Under the pieces are notes generated by a model. That model saw nothing but the letters and a program-made list of their open reading frames with translations, was not told the origin of the DNA and did no database searches. 64,000 nt of DNA. Origin: Zeimonas sp964538505. GTDB taxonomy: Bacteria; Pseudomonadota; Gammaproteobacteria; Burkholderiales; Burkholderiaceae_E. The stretch is from the NCBI GenBank assembly GCA_964538505.1, contig CAZIDY010000006.1:62001-126000 (forward strand), read 5' to 3'. The stretch's first letter is position 1; each line of letters opens with the position of its first letter. Positions 57,091 through 64,000 of the stretch are shown one piece after another. The position numbers and the translations under genes were made by a program.

Positions 57091-57363
57091 TCAACGAAGT
57101 CGCGGGGCCTCCGCGCCCGCTCGCGGTTCCACCGCTTCCGCGAGTACCACCTCCCACCGATCGACACGCACCGACGGCAGGTACTCGGGCGCCGTCTGCT
57201 CGCGCGCGCGCACCATCACACCGGTAGCCTTCGCCGCATACTCGCCGTTGCGCAGCCCGGCGCTCTTCGACAGCCGCCCCACGACGGCGCCGTCCCGCGT
57301 GACCACTCCGTCGACGATACGAAGCGAATCGCCCGCCTGAACGGCAGCCAGGTCATCGTGCAC
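57091..57363 (-). pseudogene. Possible RecQ-like helicase C-terminal remnant, or small gene
   Basis: Starting at GTG, 90 codons read VHDDLAAVQAGDSLRIVDGVVTRDGAVVGRLSKSAG and end with VRVDRWEVVLAEAVEPR. The GDSLRI...VGRLSK...DRWEVVLAE pattern resembles the tail of RecQ-family helicases from betaproteobacteria as I remember it, but the helicase core is absent. It has no good ribosome binding site. It may be a fragment, or a short independent gene; I cannot tell. Confidence 0.35.
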
Positions 57364-57445
57364 CCGATGTCCGGAATGATCGACCAGTCGGTGCTTTTCG
57401 TCTCGCGAGCGGCCTGTCCACGTCCATTGCGGGTTCCGCGCCGCC

Positions 57446-58189
57446 TCAGGGCGACCCCGAACCGCGCTCCTCGAGCAGGCGTTCCACCGTCGAGCGCAGG
57501 TGCGCCACCTCGTCCTCGAGGCGGGCGAGGCGCAGCCCGAACTCCGTGGCATCGATCGCGGAGCCTGCCCCTCCAGATTCGGCGCCCCGGTTTTCGGTTT
57601 CCTCGGCGAGGCGCGCGGGACGCTCGATCGGCTCGGTGCCGGGCGCAGGCTCCGCGTGCTGCACAGCCTGGGCCTTCACCGCGGCCGTTGCGCCTAGCCG
57701 GTGCGACCAGCGTGCTTCGCGCTCGCCCGGCTGGCGAACCAGCAGCTCGACCAGCGGGCCTTCCACACGCTCGGCCATCTCGCTGAGGAAGCCTTCGACC
57801 GAGGATGCGTCGGCGAAGCGGTGTATACGCTCGCAGTTCGAACGCAGCTCGGCGGCCGTCTGCGGACCGCGCAGCGCGAGCATAGCGAGCAGCGCCACCG
57901 AAGGCGACGGCAGGTCGAGCACCCGCTTGATGTTCTCCGCATAGCGCATCACGCGGCCGCCGCTCGATTCGATGATCAGCAGGTGCCGACGCAGCCGTTC
58001 GATCGCCTCGAGCACGTCGCTTTCGCTCGCGTTGAGCACCGGGTTGCGGCTGCTCTTCTGGTTGCAGCCCGCGGTCAGCGCATTCAAGGTGAGCGGATAG
58101 GTATCCGGCACCGTGTGCGCCTTCTCGACGAGCACGCCGAGCACCCGCGCTTCGAGCACGGACAGCGGCGGCAGGGGAGATGCAGGCAT
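57446..58189 (-). CDS. yceH: DUF480/YceH family protein
   Basis: A 247-aa protein of the YceH family with two winged-helix-like domains: LSVLEARVLGVLVEKAHTVPDTYPLTLNALTAGCNQKSSRNPVLN and LAMLALRGPQTAAELRSNCERIHRF are diagnostic. The C-terminal 40 residues (ARLEDEVAHLRSTVERLLEERG) form a coiled coil. Its biological role is not established. It is divergent from the AEC permease gene. Confidence 0.93.
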   Translation of the reverse strand: MPASPLPPLSVLEARVLGVLVEKAHTVPDTYPLTLNALTAGCNQKSSRNPVLNASESDVLEAIERLRRHLLIIESSGGRVMRYAENIKRVLDLPSPSVALLAMLALRGPQTAAELRSNCERIHRFADASSVEGFLSEMAERVEGPLVELLVRQPGEREARWSHRLGATAAVKAQAVQHAEPAPGTEPIERPARLAEETENRGAESGGAGSAIDATEFGLRLARLEDEVAHLRSTVERLLEERGSGSP

Positions 58190-58328
58190 CGTCGTTCCTC
58201 GTCAGCGGGGTTCCGGTGTGCGAATCTGCTGGCCGACGCATACCAGCGCCGTGCCCATCAGGGTCAGCGTACCCGGCTCCGACACGTCGCGCAGCGTCCA
58301 CGAATGGAACCAACCAGAGTCTGGACTC

Positions 58329-59243
58329 ATGCTCGTCGAACGCATCCTCAGCATCATCCTGCCGGTGTTCATCACGATCGCGCTCGGCTACGGCTACGGC
58401 CGCTGGCGCGGCGGGTCCGTGCGCGCGGAGATGGTTCCGCTGAACCGCATCAGCGTGGACGTCCTCGCCCCGCTGCTCGTGCTCACCGCCTTCGCGTCGA
58501 AGGACTTCGACCTCGCGAACAACACCGGCCTGATGGCTGCCGGTGCGCTGATCTCGCTCGGCTCGGGCGTACTCGCGTGGCCGATCGCACGTCTGCTGCA
58601 CTACGACGTACGCAGCTTCGTGCCGGCAATGATGTACAACAACTGCGGCAACATGGGACTGCCGCTCGCCGTGCTGGCTTTCGGCCCGAGCGGACTATCG
58701 GCAGCGGTTGCGCTGTTCATGGCCGGCAGCCTCGTCTACTTCACTGCCGGCATCGGCATTGTCGGCAGCGGCCGTGGCGCCGGCCTGCGCGCGTCGTTGA
58801 AGCTGCTGTCGAGCCCGATGATGCTCGGCATGCTCGCCGGCATCGCGCTTGCCGCGACACGCATCGCGCTGCCCGAGAGCCTGTTCACGTCGCTGCAGAT
58901 GCTGGGCACGGCCTGCATCCCGCTGATGCTTTTCACGCTGGGCGTGCGCATGCTCGACGTGAACTTCCACAGCTGGCGCATCGGGCTCGTCGGCGCGGCG
59001 GTCTGTCCGTTGTCGGGACTCGCGATCGCGTGGCTGCTCGACGGCTGGTTCGCACTCGACGGCGAGCAGCGGGCGCAGATGTATCTGTTCGCGGCGCTGC
59101 CGCCCGCCGTGCTGTGCTACCTGATCGCCGAGCAGTTCAATCAGGAGCCGGACAAGGTCGCGGCGATCGTACTGCTCGGCAATCTGGCGGCCGTGGTGTT
59201 CGTGCCGCTCGGGCTGTGGCTGGGGCTGGCAGGGGCACGATGA
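58329..59243 (+). CDS. AEC family transporter (auxin efflux carrier-like permease)
   Basis: A 304-aa integral membrane protein with about ten helices, of the auxin efflux carrier/malonate transporter family: LSIILPVFITIALGYGYGRWR at the start, and NNCGNMGLPLAVLAFG is the conserved family core motif. Substrates in bacteria include malonate and other dicarboxylates; not decided here. The start ATG is at 58329. Confidence 0.93.
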   Translation: MLVERILSIILPVFITIALGYGYGRWRGGSVRAEMVPLNRISVDVLAPLLVLTAFASKDFDLANNTGLMAAGALISLGSGVLAWPIARLLHYDVRSFVPAMMYNNCGNMGLPLAVLAFGPSGLSAAVALFMAGSLVYFTAGIGIVGSGRGAGLRASLKLLSSPMMLGMLAGIALAATRIALPESLFTSLQMLGTACIPLMLFTLGVRMLDVNFHSWRIGLVGAAVCPLSGLAIAWLLDGWFALDGEQRAQMYLFAALPPAVLCYLIAEQFNQEPDKVAAIVLLGNLAAVVFVPLGLWLGLAGAR

Positions 59244-59290
59244 TGCATTCCGGAGAGCGCGCTGCAGGCGCAACGGGCGACAATCGTCCG

Positions 59291-60433
59291 ATGAACACCC
59301 CCGTCTACCTCGACTTCAACGCCACGACCCCGATCGCGCCCGAGGTCGTCGACGCCATGCTGCCGTTCCTGCGCGAGCACCACGGCAACCCGTCGAGCGC
59401 ACACGCTTTTGGCCACCGCGCGGCGCTCGCGCTTTCACAGGCGCGCGAGCAGGTTGCAGCGTTGATCGGCGCCGAAGCCAGCGAAATCGTCTTCACAGGC
59501 TGCGCAACCGAGGCGAACAACCTGGCGCTGCTCGGCGTCGCCGCGGCGGCCGAGTTCGGGAAGCGGCACCTGGTGGTCAGCGCGATCGAGCATCCGGCAG
59601 TGCTCGCGCCTGCCGAGCATCTGCGCCGCTCGGGGTGGGAAGTGACGATCGTGCCGGTCGACGGAAGCGGCCGCGTGTCGACGCAATCGGTGACCGGCGC
59701 GCTGCGCGCCGATACCGCGCTCGTGTCGATCATGCACGCGAACAACGAGGTCGGCACGCTGCAGCCGATCGAGGAGATCGCCGCGCTCACCAAGCCACGC
59801 GGCATCGTGCTGCATACCGACGCAGCGCAGTCGGCGGGCAAGCTCGCGCTCGATGTCGACAGGCTCGGGGTCGACCTGCTCACGCTGGCCGGGCACAAGT
59901 TCCATGCACCCAAGGGCGTCGGCGCCTTGTACGTGCGCACCGGAACGAAGCTAGCGCCGGTGCTCCACGGCGCGGGCCAGGAGCACGGGCTACGCCCCGG
60001 CACGGAGAACGTCGCGGCGGCGGTCGCGCTGGGCCGGGCAGCGGAGCTCGCACGGCAATCGCTGCCGCAGGTCAGCGACGAGCTGAGACGACTGCGGAAC
60101 CGGCTTCACGAACGATTGAAGGGAGCGATTCCGGAGCTACTGCTCAACGGACACGAAGAGCTGCGGCTCCCGAACACGCTTCACGTGTCTTTCCCGGGCG
60201 TGAGCGGGCGCGCGCTGCTGCAGGCTGCAGCCGACGACGTTGCCGCATCGGTTGGTTCGGCGTGTCATTCCGAGGATGACGTCGTGAGCGGCGTGCTTGC
60301 TGCGATGGGTCTCGACGCGCGCAGGGCAGCCGGCGCGGTTCGCCTGTCGGTGGGGCGCACTACGACGGACGACGAGATCGACCGTGCGGCGCAGGCGTTG
60401 ATCGGTGCCTGGCGGTTGGCCGAGAAAGGATGA
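59291..60433 (+). CDS. Cysteine desulfurase (NifS/IscS-like)
   Basis: A 380-aa PLP enzyme that mobilises sulfur from cysteine. VYLDFNATTPIAPEVVDAMLPFL starts the family; the PLP lysine is in AGHKFHAPKGVGALYVR; HGLRPGTENVAAAVALG and the catalytic cysteine loop SACHSEDDVVSGVLAAMG are seen. The SxCHS loop is short, class-I/II intermediate, and there is no scaffold gene beside it. It begins 48 bp after the AEC permease gene. It may serve tRNA thiolation or another sulfur pathway. Confidence 0.92.
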   Translation: MNTPVYLDFNATTPIAPEVVDAMLPFLREHHGNPSSAHAFGHRAALALSQAREQVAALIGAEASEIVFTGCATEANNLALLGVAAAAEFGKRHLVVSAIEHPAVLAPAEHLRRSGWEVTIVPVDGSGRVSTQSVTGALRADTALVSIMHANNEVGTLQPIEEIAALTKPRGIVLHTDAAQSAGKLALDVDRLGVDLLTLAGHKFHAPKGVGALYVRTGTKLAPVLHGAGQEHGLRPGTENVAAAVALGRAAELARQSLPQVSDELRRLRNRLHERLKGAIPELLLNGHEELRLPNTLHVSFPGVSGRALLQAAADDVAASVGSACHSEDDVVSGVLAAMGLDARRAAGAVRLSVGRTTTDDEIDRAAQALIGAWRLAEKG

Positions 60434-60470
60434 GCTGTAGCCCAATCCTTATATCTGGAGGCGAACCGTA

Positions 60471-60800
60471 TCAGTCCCCATCGTTACCAGACACTCGTGT
60501 TCTGGACTCCGCTGCGCCACGCGAGATCTCCGGCTTGCGTTCCTGGAGTCGACCCGTGACGTACTTGTGAAGAACGCTGGCGATCAGCGTCTGATACGGC
60601 ATGCCTTCTTCCATCGCTTTCACCTGGATGTCGCGCAGATCGCCAGCAGCCATGCGGATATTCACGCGGCGGTCCTTGGTGGTCGTAGCCCTGGCTGCCG
60701 CACGCAGCCGAGCGAGCTCGGCTTTGGTCGCGATCGATTTCAGCTTGCCCGATTCGTAGGCTTCGAGGATCTCGACCTCGGAGAGGTCAGGTCGGGTCAT
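60471..60800 (-). CDS. Ribbon-helix-helix antitoxin (BrnA/CopG-like)
   Basis: A 109-aa protein with a ribbon-helix-helix core: DRRVNIRMAAGDLRDIQVKAMEEGMPYQTLIASVLHKYV, the standard CopG-type arrangement for DNA binding, preceded by a helical region ILEAYESGKLKSIATKAELARL that should contact the toxin. It overlaps the toxin stop by 14 bp and is co-transcribed downstream of it (toxin first, as in brnTA). Confidence 0.88.
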   Translation of the reverse strand: MTRPDLSEVEILEAYESGKLKSIATKAELARLRAAARATTTKDRRVNIRMAAGDLRDIQVKAMEEGMPYQTLIASVLHKYVTGRLQERKPEISRGAAESRTRVSGNDGD

Positions 60801-61080
60801 TCGATTCTCCGCTCTGCAGGTATTCGCGCGTCGCCTTCCGGCTCGGAATGACTGTCTTCAGGAAGTAGTACTCGTCTTCCTCGACATAGGGAACCAGGTA
60901 GGCATAGTCGTCCCAGGCGACCACAAGAAGACGCTGCCTCGGATATTTTCTCGTGTTCGGGTGCATCAGGACATCGAGTAAGCCCCCGTTCTCGATGGCG
61001 ATTACGACCTGCTCGAATGACACACCACGTTCGGCCAGGAGATCGGCGTTCTTGTCGGCATTCCATCGGAACGTTTTCAC
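60787..61080 (-). CDS. BrnT-like toxin (DUF4258/BrnT superfamily)
   Basis: A 97-aa protein: FRWNADKNADLLAERGVSFEQVVIAIENGGLLDVLMHPN and YFLKTVIPSRKATREYL are the pattern of BrnT-type RNase toxins. GTG 61080 is my preferred start because the motif begins there; a further GTG is at 61098. A promoter with its predicted start near 61080 would make the message leaderless. BrnT cleaves RNA in its characterised members. Confidence 0.8.
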   Translation of the reverse strand: MKTFRWNADKNADLLAERGVSFEQVVIAIENGGLLDVLMHPNTRKYPRQRLLVVAWDDYAYLVPYVEEDEYYFLKTVIPSRKATREYLQSGESNDPT

Positions 61081-61086
61081 TGAAAC

Positions 61087-61114
61087 AGAATAGCACACGT
61101 GTGCCTTTTGTCAT
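61087..61114 (-). promoter_or_regulatory. Promoter and operator of the BrnT/BrnA-like pair
   Basis: On the minus strand ATGACA (61109-61114) and TATTCT (61087-61092) are 16 bp apart. The spacer contains the perfect 12-bp palindrome GCACACGTGTGC (61093-61104), a natural binding site for the ribbon-helix-helix antitoxin. Confidence 0.55.
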
Positions 61115-61226
61115 CCACCCCCCCCCTCCTCCCCCGCGTCATGTACTACCCTTGCGCCAACGCGAATTCCGGGCGCTTCGACACAGCCCGCACGCGATCG
61201 CCAGTCCCGAATCGACCTCCCTTCCC

Positions 61227-62756
61227 GTGCAGATCCCCCGCGACGCCTCCGAGCTCTTCCGGCACCTGAGCGCCGACAAGGTCTCGTTCTACCGCTGCAT
61301 CCTCGACGTGTTCGCAGCCGCCAAGCGGCAGTACCGACTGCAGCTGCGGCCCGACGAAGTGCTCGCCGAGGCCGACTGGCCGACGGCCCGGCCCCGTATC
61401 GAGGAGGTCAACGCGGCGCTCGTGCAGCTCGCCGAATGGGGCAACCTCGAATCGCAGCCCGACACCGCGCGCGTCTCGAGCCTGGCCGACTTCTATCGTG
61501 CGCGCTTCCTCTACCGCCTGTCGCACGGCGGCGAAGCCGTCGAGACGGCGCTCGGCGTCTTTCTGCAGACGCTGCAGCGACGCGCCGAGCTGCAGAGCGT
61601 CGCGCTCGAGGACATCGCCAGCCGCCTGCAATCGCTCGAGCTACTGCTCGGGGACGACGGCGCCGCCGGGATCGACGTCGCCAAGACGCACGAGATCCTG
61701 CGCGACCTGGTCCGCGTCTTCGAGAGCCTGGCGGAGAACGCACAGGCGTTCATGGCGGGCGTGGCGCGCAGCATCGAGCTCCAGCAGGCCGAGGCGGACG
61801 CGGTGCTCCGCTACAAGCGGCGGCTGATCGACTACCTCGAACGGTTCATGGGTGACCTCGTGCGGCGCTCGGATGCGATCGCGCGGATGATCCAGGCGCT
61901 GTCGCCGCGCATCGAGCAGCCGCTGCAGCAGGTGGCGCAACGCGAGGCGCGCGACGCCGCGCCGGGCGACAGCAGCGAGCAGCACGACGAGCAGCTTCGC
62001 CGCTACGCCGCGTGGCGCGAGCGCTGGATGGGGCTGTGCCGCTGGTTCCTGCCTGCCGGCAACGAGCCGCCACAGGCCGAGCTGTTGCGCGCCCGCGCGC
62101 GTGCCGCCATCCCGCAGCTGCTGACGGCGATCGCGACGCTGAACGAGCGACGCAGCGGACGCAGCGATCGCTCCGCCGACTTCCGCATCCTTGCCGACTG
62201 GTTCGCCGCCTGCGCCGACGACGGTGAAGCACACCGGCTCGCTCGTGCGGCCTTCGCGCTGAACCCGGCGCGGCACTTCTCGCTCGGTGCATCGGAGGAC
62301 GAAAGCCTGCCGGCCACCACCTCGTGGGCCGACGCACCGCCGTTGTGGATCAACCCGCGCCTGCGCGAATACGGCGAGGCCGCGCCGCGCGGCCCGCTCG
62401 CGCGCGTTCGCGACCGCAGTACCGAGCGCGCCCTGATGGCGAGCCAACTCGCCGAGGAGTCGCGCCAGGTCGAGGCGGCACGCCGGCGCCTGGCCACCGG
62501 CCGAGCGACACGTCTCTCGGAACTCGGCGAACTCGACGTGCACGCCTTCGGTCTGTTCCTGAATCTGCTCGGCGAAGCGCTGTCCGAGCAGAGCAATCCG
62601 GAAGCGCCTGTCGAGCGCCTGACCGGAGACGGGCTGCTGCGCATCGCGCTCGAGCCGCTCGGGATCGACAGCCACGCACAGATCGAAACACCGCTCGGTG
62701 TGTTCGCGGGACGCGACCACCGTCTGACGATCACCTCATCGGAGAACTTTGCATGA
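61227..62756 (+). CDS. jetA: Wadjet type III JetA-like protein (TIGR02677/DUF2397)
   Basis: A 509-aa protein of the TIGR02677 family, which with TIGR02678, TIGR02680 (SMC-like) and TIGR02679 forms type III Wadjet, an SMC-based system that blocks plasmid transformation. ELFRHLSADKVSFYRCILDVFAAAKRQYRLQLRPDEVL is the family start; helical repeats with EYGEAAPRGPLARVRDRSTERALMASQLAEE follow. I start at GTG 61227; the long open frame upstream is not conserved. It corresponds to the kleisin-like component. Its stop overlaps jetB by 4 bp. Confidence 0.88.
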   Translation: MQIPRDASELFRHLSADKVSFYRCILDVFAAAKRQYRLQLRPDEVLAEADWPTARPRIEEVNAALVQLAEWGNLESQPDTARVSSLADFYRARFLYRLSHGGEAVETALGVFLQTLQRRAELQSVALEDIASRLQSLELLLGDDGAAGIDVAKTHEILRDLVRVFESLAENAQAFMAGVARSIELQQAEADAVLRYKRRLIDYLERFMGDLVRRSDAIARMIQALSPRIEQPLQQVAQREARDAAPGDSSEQHDEQLRRYAAWRERWMGLCRWFLPAGNEPPQAELLRARARAAIPQLLTAIATLNERRSGRSDRSADFRILADWFAACADDGEAHRLARAAFALNPARHFSLGASEDESLPATTSWADAPPLWINPRLREYGEAAPRGPLARVRDRSTERALMASQLAEESRQVEAARRRLATGRATRLSELGELDVHAFGLFLNLLGEALSEQSNPEAPVERLTGDGLLRIALEPLGIDSHAQIETPLGVFAGRDHRLTITSSENFA

Positions 62757-64000
62757 CGCAGCGCGACGCCCGGCGACCGGGCCGGCGCCGGAGCGAATCG
62801 ACGGCGGGCAGGAGCATCGGCGAACTGCAGGCACGGCAGCAGCGCGACGAGCAGCGCACCGCATTGCGCGCGCTGCTCATGCAGCCGCTGATGGGTCCGG
62901 AGAACGACGACTTCCCGGCGGTACGCCGGCAGGCCGAGGCGCTGCGCGAATGGTTCGCACGCGAGACGGGCTGGCCGCTGCACGTCGGACGCGACGGTGC
63001 GCGGCTCTACAAGCGGCCCGCAGATCTGGACGACGCAACGCGCGGCCTGCGCGGATACGACCGCCGCCGCTACGTGCTGCTGTGCCTGGCCTGCGCCGTG
63101 CTCGAGCGCGCCGACCCGCAGATCACGCTGCACCTGCTCGGCGATGGCGTGATGCAATGGGCGGCCGAGCCGACGCTCGCCGCGCGCGGTTTCGAATTCA
63201 CGCTGGCGACCTCCGCGCAGCGCCGCGAGCTGGTCGTGGTCTGCCGCACGCTGCTCGAACTGGGCGTACTGCAGCGAGTGGCCGGAGACGAGGAGGGTTT
63301 CGTGAACGAGAACGGCGGCGCGCGTGCCGATGCGCTCTATGACGTGCAGCGCCGCGCATTGTCGGGAATGCTCGCCGCCGTCCGTGGACCCTCCACCTGG
63401 GCGCCCGCCGAAAGCCCGGTCGGCTTCGACGAACGCCTGCGCTCGCTCGTCGCCGAACACGTCGCCGACAGCGACGACGGCCGCCGCACTGCGGTGCGCC
63501 ATCGGCTGGCGCGGCGCCTGCTCGACGACCCGGTCATCTACACCGACTCGCTCGACGCCGACACCCAGGCCTACTTCATGAACCAGCGCGGACCGATGGC
63601 GGCACGCCTGTGCGAGGCGACGGGCCTGGCAACCGAGCAGCGCGCCGAAGGCCTCGCACTCACCGACGAAACCGGAACGCTCACCGACGTCGCGATGCCG
63701 GCCGAAGGCACCGAGGCGCACGTGACGCTGCTCGTCGCCGAGCATCTCGCGAAAAGCATGCGAGCCGGCGCACAGGGCAGCGTCACCGAGGATGCGATCG
63801 CCGCGTTCCTGCGCGAAGCCACCGATCGCTACGGCCGCTTCTGGCGCAAGTCGGCCCGCGAGCCGGGCGCCGAACGCGAGCTCGCGCGGATCGCCGTCGA
63901 ACGCCTGAACGAACTGCAACTCGTCGCACGCGACGCCGACCGCGTGCGCCCGCTTCCCGCGATCGCACGTTTCGCGCTCGGCGATACCGAGCTCCGGCCG
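62753..64000 (+). CDS. jetB: Wadjet type III JetB-like protein (TIGR02678/DUF2398), cut by window end
   Basis: 416 codons are in the window without a stop, so the C-terminus lies outside. SIGELQARQQRDEQRTALRALLMQPLMGPENDDFPAVRRQAEALREWFARETGWPLHVGRDGARLYKRP and DRYGRFWRKSAREPGAERELARIAVERLNELQLVARDADRVRPLPAIARF match TIGR02678. In Wadjet this is the KITE-type subunit binding the kleisin-like JetA. The SMC-like JetC and nuclease JetD are expected directly to the right. Confidence 0.88.
   Translation, partial: MTQRDARRPGRRRSESTAGRSIGELQARQQRDEQRTALRALLMQPLMGPENDDFPAVRRQAEALREWFARETGWPLHVGRDGARLYKRPADLDDATRGLRGYDRRRYVLLCLACAVLERADPQITLHLLGDGVMQWAAEPTLAARGFEFTLATSAQRRELVVVCRTLLELGVLQRVAGDEEGFVNENGGARADALYDVQRRALSGMLAAVRGPSTWAPAESPVGFDERLRSLVAEHVADSDDGRRTAVRHRLARRLLDDPVIYTDSLDADTQAYFMNQRGPMAARLCEATGLATEQRAEGLALTDETGTLTDVAMPAEGTEAHVTLLVAEHLAKSMRAGAQGSVTEDAIAAFLREATDRYGRFWRKSAREPGAERELARIAVERLNELQLVARDADRVRPLPAIARFALGDTELRP

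Noticed and set aside
61117..61137. C-rich run (near CCACCCCCCCCC) before the Wadjet genes
   Set aside because: Could be a slippery tract or sequencing weakness; I see no gene or palindrome that depends on it.
1..64000. CRISPR arrays, tRNA or rRNA genes, integrases, complete insertion sequences
   Set aside because: I saw no regularly spaced direct repeats, no cloverleaf with CCA end, and no transposase or recombinase motifs in any frame.

Overview
The window is one contiguous piece of a very GC-rich bacterial chromosome (roughly two-thirds G+C by eye). Gene content points to a betaproteobacterium, probably Burkholderiales: an IcmF fused mutase, a metX-metW pair, a phasin (PHA granules), HAAT/Liv-type ABC transport, isolated PIN-domain toxin modules and TerC. 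This placement is an inference; the window has no rRNA, tRNA or marker gene. I recognised about 60 protein genes, three riboswitches (SAM-II, TPP, Mn2+), several stem-loops and operators, and unusual GC-rich inverted repeats.

Left part (1-30 kb): a cut-off secreted protein; icmF (487-3795, -); a flavin reductase; an intergenic region with two long inverted-repeat modules (4447-5338); a Sec-exported RHS protein ending in a DUF2235 lipase-like domain (5363-10135, -); a RuBisCO-like protein overlapping a cupin; a PQQ-type sugar dehydrogenase; metXW behind a SAM-II riboswitch and terminator; an LLM oxidoreductase; a TPP-controlled cytosine/HMP-type permease; a Phd-PIN toxin-antitoxin pair; an SpmA-SpmB fusion; a metal-dependent hydrolase; a stress protein; a MetE-like protein; a dihaem lipoprotein; sodC; a bactofilin-like membrane protein; a phasin.

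Central operon (30.2-45.3 kb): an IclR regulator is divergent from a long, tightly packed operon. It encodes a three-subunit biotin carboxylase (BCCP, BC, pyruvate-carboxylase-type carboxyltransferase), a NagD-like phosphatase, acetoacetyl-CoA synthetase, a Tm-1-like/UPF0261 protein, a two-subunit GMC dehydrogenase, an SDR and a complete HAAT ABC importer. Together these suggest uptake of an organic substrate, oxidation of an alcohol to a ketone, carboxylation to a beta-keto acid, and activation to a CoA thioester. The same palindrome lies before iclR and before the dehydrogenase genes, suggesting one local regulon. I do not know this combination as a described pathway.

Right part (45.3-64 kb): accessory-looking. 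It has REP-like repeats around a MAPEG gene, a phosphatase, a truncated ABC exporter, a glutathione transferase, then a three-gene patatin / CHAT protease-like / metallo-beta-lactamase cassette that looks like a conflict (defence) system. An AbrB-PIN toxin-antitoxin pair, terC under a Mn2+ riboswitch, gene fragments, a DUF480 gene, an AEC permease, a cysteine desulfurase and a BrnT/BrnA-like pair follow. The window ends inside a type III Wadjet-like cluster (jetA complete, jetB cut by the window edge).
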